Shown piece by piece: positions 10,722-18,864 of a stretch of DNA of 64,000 nt; position 1 is the stretch's first letter; each line of letters begins with the position of its first letter. Source of the DNA: JASGKO01 sp049840595 (GTDB lineage Bacteria > Verrucomicrobiota > Verrucomicrobiia > Chthoniobacterales > Chthoniobacteraceae); NCBI GenBank assembly GCA_049840595.1, contig JASGKO010000036.1, forward strand, positions 1 to 64,000, in the 5' to 3' direction. The notes under the pieces were generated by a model. The model made no database searches and was not told the DNA's origin. It worked only from the letters and a program-made list of their open reading frames with translations. The position numbers and the translations under genes are program-made.

Positions 10722-12459
10722 CTAGACCTTGTACCGGGCGACCATTTGCTTAGCTGCTGCCCAGTTCATCTAAATTCATGGCCGCATTCTCCAGTTGCTT
10801 GGCGCTGGCCACGTTCTGCGCACTTGCTTGCTTGATGTTCTCCATGGCACCAGCCACTTGATCCATCCCCACGAGCTGCTGCTGGCTGGAAGCCGCGATC
10901 TGCGTCGCTGCCTGGGCCGCTTCATCGACACCATTGGCCAGCGCCTGGATCGATTCAGCCGCCTGCCAGTTTGTCGCTCACCGGATCTCCACCGCCTTGC
11001 TCCCCTGCTCCGTCGAAAGCACCGCTGCGGCCGTGGCTCGCTGGATGTCGCTCAGGATCGTGCGCACTTGATTCGTCGCACCTCGCGATTGCTCGGCCAG
11101 GCTCTTCACTTCCTGCGCCACTACCGTGAAGCCCTTCCCGTGCTCACCCGCCTTGGCCGCCTCGATGGCTGCATTCACTGCGAGCAGATGTCGATTGCGC
11201 TGCGAGATCCTCCACCACCGCGATGATCTGCCCGATGGCTTGGTTCTTCTCGTTCATCTGCATCATGCTCGCCGCAATCGCCTCCATCTGCTGGCGAATC
11301 CGGACGATCCCCGCGCTCATGTCCTCCATCGACTTGCGGCCCGTCTGCGAAATCTGCGCGGCCCGCTGCGCATTGTCCGCCACGAATTTTGCCTTTTGGC
11401 TGGCCATCTGCGCGGTCTGCCGCACTTCCTCCACCGTCGTAGTCGTCTCGCTGACAGCTGTGGCCGATTGGCTGGCGCTGGCTGCCAGCTGGGGTCGTCG
11501 AGGCCACAATCTGGCTGGCCGAACTGCCCAGCATGGTCGCGCCCTCGGCCAGGGTGACGCAGCTGCTCGCGCAGGTTTTCCACCATCCTTGCGAAGGCAT
11601 TGCCGAGCATGTCTTCCGCCGATTGAGGTTTCACCGGGGTGCGCAATTCCCCGCTCGCAACTCTGCTCCGCTGCCGTCGCCATTTCCCGCAGCGATTGGC
11701 GCCATTTTTTCAAAAGCCTGCGCCAGTGCTCCCACCTCGTCGTTCCGCTCGGTGGCGGCGACCCGCACATTCAAATTTCCCCGCGTAATCTGCCGTGCCA
11801 CCTCGGTAAGCCCCTGCAGCGGAGCCGCAATGTGCTGGGTCAGCAGGAAGCCCACTCCCGCGGCGAGCAGGAAGGCCGTCAGCGTCCCGCCCAGAATCAT
11901 CATCTTGGCCCGGCTGGAATCCGAATCCACCGTCTCACTGCGCGTTTTCAGCAAGCTTTCCTCCTCATTCTGCATCGCCTGGATGATGCTGAGAATCCCA
12001 TCCATCATCCCACGGGTATTGGTGATTTTCATGGCCTGCGTTGCCGCGTCCGCCCCACCGGTGCCGCGAGCTTCCACGACCTTTCGCGGCCACATCCAGG
12101 CGAGCCTTGATCTTGGGTTCCAACGAATCCAGCCGTTGCTGCTGGCTGGGATTATCCGCCGTCAGGCTTCGCAAGTCGCGGAGGGTCCCATCGATCTGTC
12201 CCAGTGCGGTCTGGTAAGGCTCCAAATCACTGTCATCGCCACTGATCACATAACCACGCTGCCCACTCTCGACGCTCTTGAGCTGGGAATAGATCCCGTC
12301 CAATTCACGCAATACGATGTAAGTGTGCTTTTGCCATTCCTCCGCCCCCTTCAATTCCAGGATATTCTGGTAGGAGAGAATTCCGACGAGCAGGAAGATG
12401 ACAAGGACAAGCGTAAAGCCTGCACCGATTTTGGTTCCGACGTTCCATTTCATAAGCAT
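10722..12459 (-). CDS. Methyl-accepting chemoreceptor with CHASE3 sensor (WspA-like)
   Basis: Inner-membrane receptor that controls the CheA kinase. N-terminal membrane helix (VLVIFLLVGILSYQN), CHASE3-like extracytoplasmic domain (residues about 35-180; GQRGYVISGDDSDLEPY is typical), second membrane helix (ILGGTLTAFLLAAGVGFLL), HAMP, and a signalling domain with NAAIEAAKAGEHGKGF. The C-terminus MVARYKV lacks an obvious NWETF-like tether pentapeptide. Frame breaks near 12090, 11700, 11500 and 11190 and an in-frame stop near 10980 look like errors. The signalling domain (about 10770-11490) differs from the left arm by true substitutions. Its placement between cheW2 and cheA differs from the classical wsp order, where the receptor gene comes first. 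Confidence 0.85.
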
Positions 12460-12475
12460 GTTCAGGGATTAAAGT

Positions 12476-12757
12476 TCAGGGGCTGATCGTTTTTTCCAGA
12501 CGCCCGGATGGAGCGACGCAGGCACAGGGAAGCCCCATGGTCGCGCCACACGAGCAGCGCGACAGCGAGCGTCCGCGGTCCCCCACCCGCCAGTCGGGCG
12601 GGCTGGAAAACATCATTCGCCGGTCTGCCTCGACCAGGGTGCGCAGCAGCCATAACCGGGGTTCCCCGCTCCGGGAAGGGGGCCAGACTCCGGGCGGCAC
12701 CGGGCGCTGCTTGTGCGCCGGACGACGAGGGGGATGGTGATTTTTGACGCGTTTCAT
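12476..12757 (-). CDS. Unknown small ORF between cheW2 and mcp
   Basis: About 93 codons, beginning MKRVKNHHPPRRP and ending KTISP. The start overlaps the cheW2 stop (ATGA) behind a purine-rich GGAGGTGGAGGG, a good ribosome site, and mcp follows after 17 bases. The sequence is rich in Arg, Pro and Ser with a short Cys cluster (CSCGATMGLPCAC). The N-terminal third differs between arms because of an indel. No family recognised. The position argues for a real, translationally coupled gene, but composition alone does not prove it. Confidence 0.45.
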   Translation of the reverse strand: MKRVKNHHPPRRPAHKQRPVPPGVWPPSRSGEPRLWLLRTLVEADRRMMFSSPPDWRVGDRGRSLSRCSCGATMGLPCACVAPSGRLEKTISP

Positions 12758-13288
12758 CCCTCCACCTCCTCGTTGACCATGATGCGTGGGTCGTTAAAAA
12801 CGTGTTCCAGGTTCAGCACGACGAGCCGCTCTTCGGTAATCCCTTTGAGATAATCGGCGCGGATGCCGGTGAGCGTGGGCAACGAGGGCTGCAGTGTGCG
12901 CTCGGCAATGGTCCGCACGCCGGTGATCTCATCGGCCAGCAGACCAAACTCCATCTCGCAGCCCCGCACAAAGATGATCCGATGCAGATCGGTGATTCCT
13001 TTTTCGGGAAGATCGAAAAAACGCTTCAAATCGAGCACCGGCAGGATCCGCCCCCGCAGATTGACCACCCCGCGGATGAAAGCCGGAACGCATGGCAACG
13101 GAGTCAATTCCTTGAACGGGCTGGCTTCCAGTACCCGAGCGGTTTTCCACCGCGTAGGTTTCCTGCGCGAGCCGGAACTCCAGCAACTCCACCATCGCTT
13201 CCGCAGGGGCCTCGCTTTCAATCGGGCGCGCGAGCAGCTTGGCCCGTTCATTCAGAATGGTTTCCGTATCGAGAAGTTTCCCGTTCAT
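12754..13288 (-). CDS. cheW: CheW-like coupling protein 2 (WspD-like)
   Basis: SH3-like adaptor linking receptor and CheA. CheW signature FIRGVVNLRGRILPVLDLKR, then FGLLADEITGVRTI and LVVLNLEHVF. The start at 13286-13288 overlaps the cheR stop by four bases (ATGA), so the two are translationally coupled. About 177 residues with a 40-residue N-terminal extension before the CheW fold. One frame break near 13130. Two cheW genes flanking cheR-TPR is the wspB-wspC-wspD arrangement. Confidence 0.85.
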
Positions 13289-14740
13289 GACGCCGCCTCC
13301 GTTTCAAAAATGCTGCCGATGATCTCCTGCAACCGGGCGCCGGTCATCCCATCCGACTCGGGCAACGACTCCGCCGGTGGCAGGCTTTTCAGGAGGCGCA
13401 GGGCGGTGGAAAAATGCCGTTGGGCGCCCCGGTCTTCTCCCCGCTCCCGCAGCAAATTGCCAAGGGCAAAGTGCGCGAGGACGAAATCGGGGTCCAGATA
13501 GAGGGCCCGCTGCAGCGAATTCACGGCTTCCAGGGGCTCTCCCATCTCCTGCAAAATCACGGCCTGCACGTAGTGGGCGCGTGGATCGAGCTTGTCGGCA
13601 GCCACCCAGCGGCGTCCCCATTCCGCAGCCCCGGCAAGTTGGCCCAAGTTCGCCAGCGCGCGGGTGAGCAGGGAGAAAGCCGCCGGGCTCGGCGAATGTG
13701 CCAGCCGGGGATCTTCCAGCAGTAGTTCCGCCGCGGGCGCGTAATCGCCCCGGGCATAAAGCGCAGTCGCCTTTTTAAGCACTTCGCTTTCGCCACTCGG
13801 GACGAGTGGTGCATCGGGTGGGATTGGCTCCAGCTTTTGATCAGGCCCGGGCAAGGAGGGATTCCAATTCACCTCGGGCACAACTTTACCCGTGGCTTTG
13901 TGATGCAAAATCGCCTCGCCCAGATTAACGGGCTCGAATTGCGGCCTGGTGGCATGGGAAGTCTCGCTGGCTCCCAGCACCAGCCATCCACCCGGGGCAA
14001 GGGCGCGATGGAGCTTTTCGATCACCCGCTGAATGGTCGCAGGCTGGAAATACATCAGCACGTTGCGGCAGAAAATCACATCCATCGCATTCGTATGCAT
14101 GAGCAGCGAGGGAATCTGATCCTCCACGAGATTCAACTGGGCAAAGGAGACCATCCGCCGGATCTCCGGTCGGATCGCATGGCGACCATCGGTCAGGCGC
14201 TGAAAATCAGGCTCCCTTCAACCACTCCTGGGTGCCGCGAAACGACCACTCACCATAGATCCCCTCCTCCGCGCGCTGAAGGAACCGTTCATTGAGATCC
14301 GTCGCCAGGATGGTCACCTGCCAGCCTCTCGATTTTCGGGATCGCCTGCCGCAACAAAATGGCCAGGGAATACGCCTCCTCCCCCGTGCAACAGGCCGCA
14401 CTCCACACCCGCAGGCGGCGGCCTTCATTCTCCCGCTCGCGGATCAACCCGGGCAGAATCCGAGCGGCCAGGGCCTCCAGGGCTTTGCGCTCCCGGAAGA
14501 AGTAGGTCTCGCCCACGGTAAGATGCGCGGCCAGCACCTGGAACTCCATCCCGCCAGGACCGCTGCTCAACAGGCGTTCCATCAGCTTTCCAGGATCGGA
14601 ATATTGCAGTTCTTTGGCGGTGCCCGCCACCCCCGGGCCAGATCCCGATGGCGCTCCACCGGGAAATGCAAGCCCAGGACACGGGAGACCAGCTCGCTGA
14701 GGGACTCCAGCGCGGATTCGGAAAATCGTTCAGTGACCAT
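13285..14740 (-). CDS. cheR: Chemoreceptor methyltransferase CheR with C-terminal TPR-like region (WspC-like)
   Basis: SAM-dependent methylation of receptor glutamates. Readable parts: N-terminal helical domain (MVTERFSESALESLSE), SAM-domain entry VGETYFFRERKALEALA, WSAACCTGEEAYSLAILL, and DVIFCRNVLMYFQPATIQ. Residues about 300-480 are an Ala/Leu-rich region with TPR-like repeats (AAEWGRRWVAADKLDPRAHY; LYLDPDFVLAHFALGNLL), as in WspC. About 484 residues, much longer than plain CheR (near 280). The start lies inside the 3' end of cheW1 behind GGAGGTGGGG. Frame breaks near 14640, 14300 and 14200; open from 14154 to the stop. Confidence 0.85.
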
Positions 14741-15206
14741 GCCCCACCTCCTCCCTCAAGGCACGATCGAGCTCCGTCGCTTCATCCACCGAGAGGAAGG
14801 CATCGAGATCGTGAATCACCGCAAGTCCATCCTCCAACTTTACGACGCCGCGGACGTGCTCCAAGCCTTGGGCAATGCCGGGGGCATCCACAATATCCGA
14901 CGGCCTCCGGTTGGTCACCCCCGCGGCCTCGTCCATCACCAACACCACCCGCCGCCCGGCGGATTGGGCAATGATAAACTGGTGCGACGGCAGGATGGGA
15001 CGCGACACCCCAAACAATCGCTGACGGATGTTTAAAACCGGCAGCACGCTGCCGGCGACATTCACCGCCCCGATAACAATCCCCGGGGCGCCCGGCAACG
15101 GGGTAATCTTCACCGCCCGCACCACCCGATCCACCACCGCCAGGGGCAAGGCCAGACGTAACTTTTCCAGCCGAAAAATCACGAGAGGGAGAGAATCGCC
15201 CGCCAT
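14730..15206 (-). CDS. cheW: CheW-like coupling protein 1 (WspB-like)
   Basis: First gene of the operon, intact in this arm, about 158 residues. CheW-fold motifs: LVIFRLEKLRLALPLAVVDR, GAVNVAGSVLPVLNIRQRL and GVVKLEDGLAVIHDLDAF. ATG at 15206 (MAGDSLP) is preferred; in-frame ATG at 15212 and GTG at 15215 are alternatives. The stop lies 11 bases inside cheR. It acts at the inner membrane as adaptor between receptor and CheA. Confidence 0.88.
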   Translation of the reverse strand: MAGDSLPLVIFRLEKLRLALPLAVVDRVVRAVKITPLPGAPGIVIGAVNVAGSVLPVLNIRQRLFGVSRPILPSHQFIIAQSAGRRVVLVMDEAAGVTNRRPSDIVDAPGIAQGLEHVRGVVKLEDGLAVIHDLDAFLSVDEATELDRALREEVGHGH

Positions 15207-15215
15207 ATGCATCAC

Positions 15216-15605
15216 TCCGGTTACCGCTGCATGGAAATCGCCCCCTGGCTCCAGCCCGGACGTTGCGCGTCCGTATTTTGCCAGTTGGTCTGTCGCATGG
15301 ACACACCATCATTTTTCCGACACCACTGCCGGACCATCCCCGTTGTAGACCGCCATACCACATGGAAAAAATGGGTTTTACAACTTCGCTCATCGCTTTT
15401 GAATTACAGATATAAAAAGTCCGATGATCGCTACTTGAACTACAAGTGTTTTGTTTAACGTAACGATGGCATATTTTTCAAGCGGAATCTGCCACCGAAA
15501 AAGGGGGCGGGAATGCAGATGATTTTATCAAGCACCAGTCATATCGCGCCAATCTTACATCGCACCACTCCGGACGCTTGGATTTAAATAATGGGATTAA
15601 AACGA
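15216..15605 (-). other. Region upstream of the chemosensory operon
   Basis: Mirror of 1-403. It holds a short open frame starting MSEVVKPIFSMWYGGLQRG (ATG near 15393 here, 215 in the left arm), which in the left arm ends after 57 codons at 388, just before cheW1. The two arms disagree in its second half through indels, so its true extent is unknown. No promoter stands out clearly. The outer 200 bases are AT-richer and probably regulatory. Confidence 0.35.
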
Positions 15606-15704
15606 CAAAACGGAGCGTGCACCTGAAAAACGGCACACGTCACCACGCTCAGAAGAAGCTGCCCCGGGAGGCTCCCATCTCCGATGGTCGGGCTTGCAGG
15701 CTTA
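15606..15704. other. Short spacer between inverted repeat and IS element
   Basis: About 100 bases with no recognisable gene. It ends in TTA, where the TA at 15703-15704 forms one copy of the IS target duplication. Confidence 0.5.
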
Positions 15705-16571
15705 GGCCGTGTTCACGAATTACGAAGGATGAGAAAAGCGGCGACAAGGTGGACTGCGGCGAGAAAGATGGAGGCGAGCTTGTCGTAGCGGGTGGCGATC
15801 CGGCGGAATTGTTTGAGCTTGTTGAAGAACCGCTCGACGCGGTTACGGCCTCGATAACGCTCCTTGTCAAAGGGTGGTTTCTGGCTGCGGGCGGGCAGGG
15901 GTGGGATCACGGGCTCAATCCCATCGCAGGCCAGTCGTTCCCGGATGCGGTCCGCATCGTAGCCGCGATCCAGCAGCGCAGCTTCGAGCACGTTATCGGC
16001 TGGCAGGCTTTCATAGAGGGTTTCAAACTGGCGCCCATCGTGGGCTTGTCCCGCCGTCAAATGCAGAGCCACCGCACAATTCTCATCCAGGGTGGCCGCA
16101 TGGATCTTGGTGCTTAGCCCCCCGCGAGAGCGGCCCAGAGCCTGGTCGTCGCCGGGCTTTTTTTGGGTGCGCCAGCTGCATGTGGGTGCGCGCGCACCGT
16201 CGTCGAGTCCAGAAGTAACTCCCGCGCATCAGCAAAGGCTTCGCGCTGCAGGTTTTGCCAGAGGCGCTGCCAGACGCCTCGCGCCTCCCAGCGGCGAAAC
16301 CGCATATAGACCGCGTGCCAATACCCCAACTCTGGCGGCAGATCTCGCCAGGGACTCCCCGTGCGCAAGAGATGAAGCACCGCCTCCAGAAACGCCCGGT
16401 CGCTGAGTTCCCCGGGCGCTCCAGCCGCCGAATGCTTGGCTTGCGTCAGGGCCACTTCCAACTGTTGCCAGAGCCGGTCATTGATGATCTTGCGCACGGG
16501 ATGTTTTTGCATCCCAAGTCTTTAATCAGCCATCCTTTTTCGCGTACAGATTATAATTCGTGAACACGACC
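15705..16571 (-). mobile_element. Complete IS5-family insertion sequence, 867 bp
   Basis: Terminal inverted repeats of 18 bases with one mismatch: 15705-15722 (GGCCGTGTTCACGAATTA) and 16554-16571 (complement begins GGTCGTGTTCACG). TA flanks both ends (15703-15704 and 16572-16573), matching the TA target duplication typical of the IS427 subgroup. Length and two-frame transposase fit that group. It inserted 4 bases beyond the stop codon of the YHS-like gene, so that gene is not disrupted. Both ends are intact and the element may be mobile. Confidence 0.88.
15713..16512 (-). CDS. IS5-family (IS427-like) transposase in two frames joined at an A7 run
   Basis: DDE transposase. The first frame (16512-16114, 132 codons) starts MQKHPVRKIINDRLWQQLE and carries the DUF4096-like N-terminal domain (LRTGSPWRDLP) and the first catalytic Asp in LLLDSTTVRAHPHAAGAPKK. 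The second frame continues KPGDDQALGRSRGGLSTKIH, then GYDADRIRERL and the C-terminal Glu region RNRVERFFNKLKQFRRIATR, ending at 15713. The frames meet at seven T on the plus strand (16158-16164), that is A7 in the mRNA; a -1 slip there makes the fusion. Programmed frameshifting at such runs is normal for this subgroup, so this break is probably genuine. Confidence 0.88.
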
Positions 16572-16575
16572 TAGC

Positions 16576-16857
16576 CTAGTTCGAGCTCTTGGCCTCTTTT
16601 TTCACCGTGTCCTGATATTTTTTCAGGAACTTGTCGGGATTGGCTTTGAATTCGCGCTCGCAGTCGTGGCAGCAGAGTTTGATTTCCTGGCCCTTGTAGG
16701 TGAACGTCACCGGCTTGCCCATATCCCCATCGAATTCATCGCCCGAGATGAAGCACTTCTTCAAGGCATAGGGTTTTGCCTTGGTCTGATCATCCGCATG
16801 CGCGGTGATGCCAAATCCAACGAAACCCAAGGCCAGGACAGTGACGAGTAACTTCAT
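16576..16857 (-). CDS. Exported YHS/TRASH-like metal-binding protein
   Basis: 93 residues. N-terminal signal peptide (MKLLVTVLALGFVGFGITAHA), then a small Cys-rich domain: KCFISGDEFDGDMG, VTFTYKGQEIKLCCHDC, and FKANPDKFLKKYQ. The spacing resembles YHS domains, which often bind copper or other metals in the periplasm. A single domain and Lys-rich tail; exact metal unknown. The IS element lies just past its stop. It diverges from dnaG, with 126 bases between the two starts. Confidence 0.75.
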   Translation of the reverse strand: MKLLVTVLALGFVGFGITAHADDQTKAKPYALKKCFISGDEFDGDMGKPVTFTYKGQEIKLCCHDCEREFKANPDKFLKKYQDTVKKEAKSSN

Positions 16858-16983
16858 AGAAAGGCACTATGGCATCATCCATTGCATTTCACAACCCTGG
16901 CGTTGCGACTAAAAGCCATGAAAAGCGCATCGTTGCGGGCCTGCCGCTTGCCATCCTGTCCCACCTCGGTTAGCGATGTGCAC

Positions 16984-18764
16984 ATGGGCCGCCTTGCACC
17001 AGAACTCATCGAACAAATCGCCTCGGCCAGCGATATCGTGGAGATCATCGGTGCTCATTTCCCCCTCAAGCGCGCGGGAGCCGTCTATAAGGCGCTCTGC
17101 CCGTTTCACAACGAGCGCACCCCCTCCTTCACGGTCAATCCCCAGCGGCAGATCTTCAAATGCTTCGGCTGCGGAGCGGGGGGCGGCGTTTTTCAGTTCG
17201 TCATGCAGTATGAGAACGTGGATTTCCCCACCGCGGCCCGGCGGCTGGCGGAGAAGGCAGGCATCCGCATTATTGAAGAACAGCTGACGGAAGAAGGCGA
17301 TCGCAAGCTCCGGATGCGGAAACGGGTCCTCACCCTTCATGCCGAGGCGGCCTGCCTGGTTTCATCGCAACCTGATGAAAACCCAGGCCGCCCAAGGAGC
17401 CCGCGATTATCTGAAAAAACGCGGACTCACGGTGGAGGTGGCGAAGAACTGGCAAATCGGCTATGCCCCCGATGCTTGGGACGAGTTGAGCAGTTGGGCT
17501 TATGCCAACGGTTTTTCCGAGGAAGAACTCATTCGCAGCGGATTGGTGAAGGTTAAGGCGGAACAGGAGCCCAATATCATGGACTTGGAGACCCCCATCC
17601 GGGGCTTCCAATTTTACGACCGTTTTCGCGATCGTATTATGTTCCCCATCTGCAAAGACTCGGGAGAAGTGATCGGGTTTAGCGGTCGCGTACTTTCCAG
17701 TGATCCGCAGGCGGCGAAATATGTCAATTCTCCGCAAACCATCCTGTTTACCAAAGGGGAAGTTCTATTTGGTCTCCACAAATCCAAGCGGGCGCTGCAT
17801 GACAAAGGGGCGGCAATTGTCTGCGAAGGACAGATCGATTTGATCACTGCTTTTGAAAGTGGCGTCAAAAATGTGATCGCCCCTCAGGGAACTGCCTTTA
17901 CCTCGGATCAAGCCCGGATTCTGAAACGACATGTGGAGGAAGTCATCCTCTGCTTCGACTCGGATGCAGCGGGACAAAAGGCCGCCGAGCGTTCCCTGCC
18001 CCATCTTCTGGAAATGGGGCTCGCGGTCCGGGTTGCCTCGATGCCCAAAGGGCAGGACCCCGATTCGCTGATCCGCGAAGAAGGTCCAGTAGCATTTGTG
18101 GAACAGATTGAGAACGCGAGCGATTTCTTCGACTTCCAGATCGATGTGGAGGCGACCAAGCCGGAATTCGCCACGCCCCGGGGAAATCCATTTCGCACGC
18201 AAAATGGCGGAGTTCGTAAGTCTGATTACAGATCCGGTGCTTCGGGAGGCTGTGGTGTTCAAAGTGACAGCCCGGATGGGCCTGGCTCCAGCCGAGTTCC
18301 GCAAAATGCTGGAGAAGCCCAAACCCTCGTCCCACGAAAAAGAGCCGGCAACACCCCGCGTTTCCATCCCCCCGTTGAGCCTGCCAGTGGCCCGACTTTG
18401 CCAGTTAAGTCTGCAAAGCCAGGCGGCCCGGGACTGGATTCTCTCACAGCCCTGGCGGGACTTGGTAAGTCAGCTTCCCGACGGGGCGCTGCTGGAGAAA
18501 CTGCTGGATGCCGATGTCGCTGCGGATGACCCGGCTGCCGCCAGTCGTTTTCTGGCCGAATGCACGGAGGGCGAAGGGGCTCAATTTTCCGGACTGCTGG
18601 CCCTGCCCTCCATGCCTGAAGCAGAGCGGGCGGCCCAAGCCTGCTGGCTGGGTCTGCACCGCGATCTTTTGAGCAAGCAACAGGAGGCGATCCAGAATTC
18701 ACTGCGCGTTCCCGGGCTTGAATTGGAGCGGACTTTTGAACTCCAAAAGTCGCTCACGATATAA
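16984..18764 (+). CDS. dnaG: DNA primase DnaG (two frameshifts)
   Basis: Makes RNA primers for replication. Starts MGRLAPELIEQIASASDIVE at 16984. Zinc-finger domain (CPFHNERTPSF ... CFGCGAGGG), catalytic core with ARDYLKKRG and IGYAPDAWDEL, TOPRIM motifs VCEGQIDLITAFESG and CFDSDAAGQKAAER, then the helicase-interacting C-terminal region to LQKSLTI. Two single-base breaks: near 17343 (within AEAAWFHRNL) and near 18180. Apart from these the protein is complete at about 593 residues, so the breaks are almost surely sequence errors. It lies directly upstream of rpoD, as in the classical macromolecular synthesis operon without rpsU. Confidence 0.92.
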
Positions 18765-18779
18765 TAAAAAAAGAAATCC

Positions 18780-18808
18780 TTGACCTGCAAAAACGCATCA
18801 CTGATATT
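18780..18808 (+). promoter_or_regulatory. Probable sigma-70 promoter for rpoD
   Basis: TTGACC at 18780-18785 and GATATT at 18803-18808, spaced 17 bases, in an AT-rich stretch just after dnaG and 56 bases before the rpoD start. The -35 matches consensus at five of six positions, the -10 at four of six. Confidence 0.5.
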
Positions 18809-18864
18809 GCGCGGCCTTTTCCCTAATGCTCTGCAATTGGGACGGTCAACCCAACGGTTCCGAT

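Larger units (their letters stand above)
7786..15605 (-). repeat. Right arm of giant inverted repeat (chemosensory operon copy 2, better quality)
   Basis: Reverse complement of 1-7780. Frames are longer here than in the left arm, especially for cheW1, the 3' part of cheR and cheW2, but cheA, mcp and cheB still carry frameshifts. Quality falls towards the fold at 7780. Right of 15605 the sequence continues into unrelated DNA and an IS element, so this arm is the one joined to the rest of the genome. Confidence 0.95.

Noticed and set aside
15705..16571. IS element as the cause of the large palindrome
   Set aside because: It lies outside the arms and not at the fold; no IS end is found at 7780.
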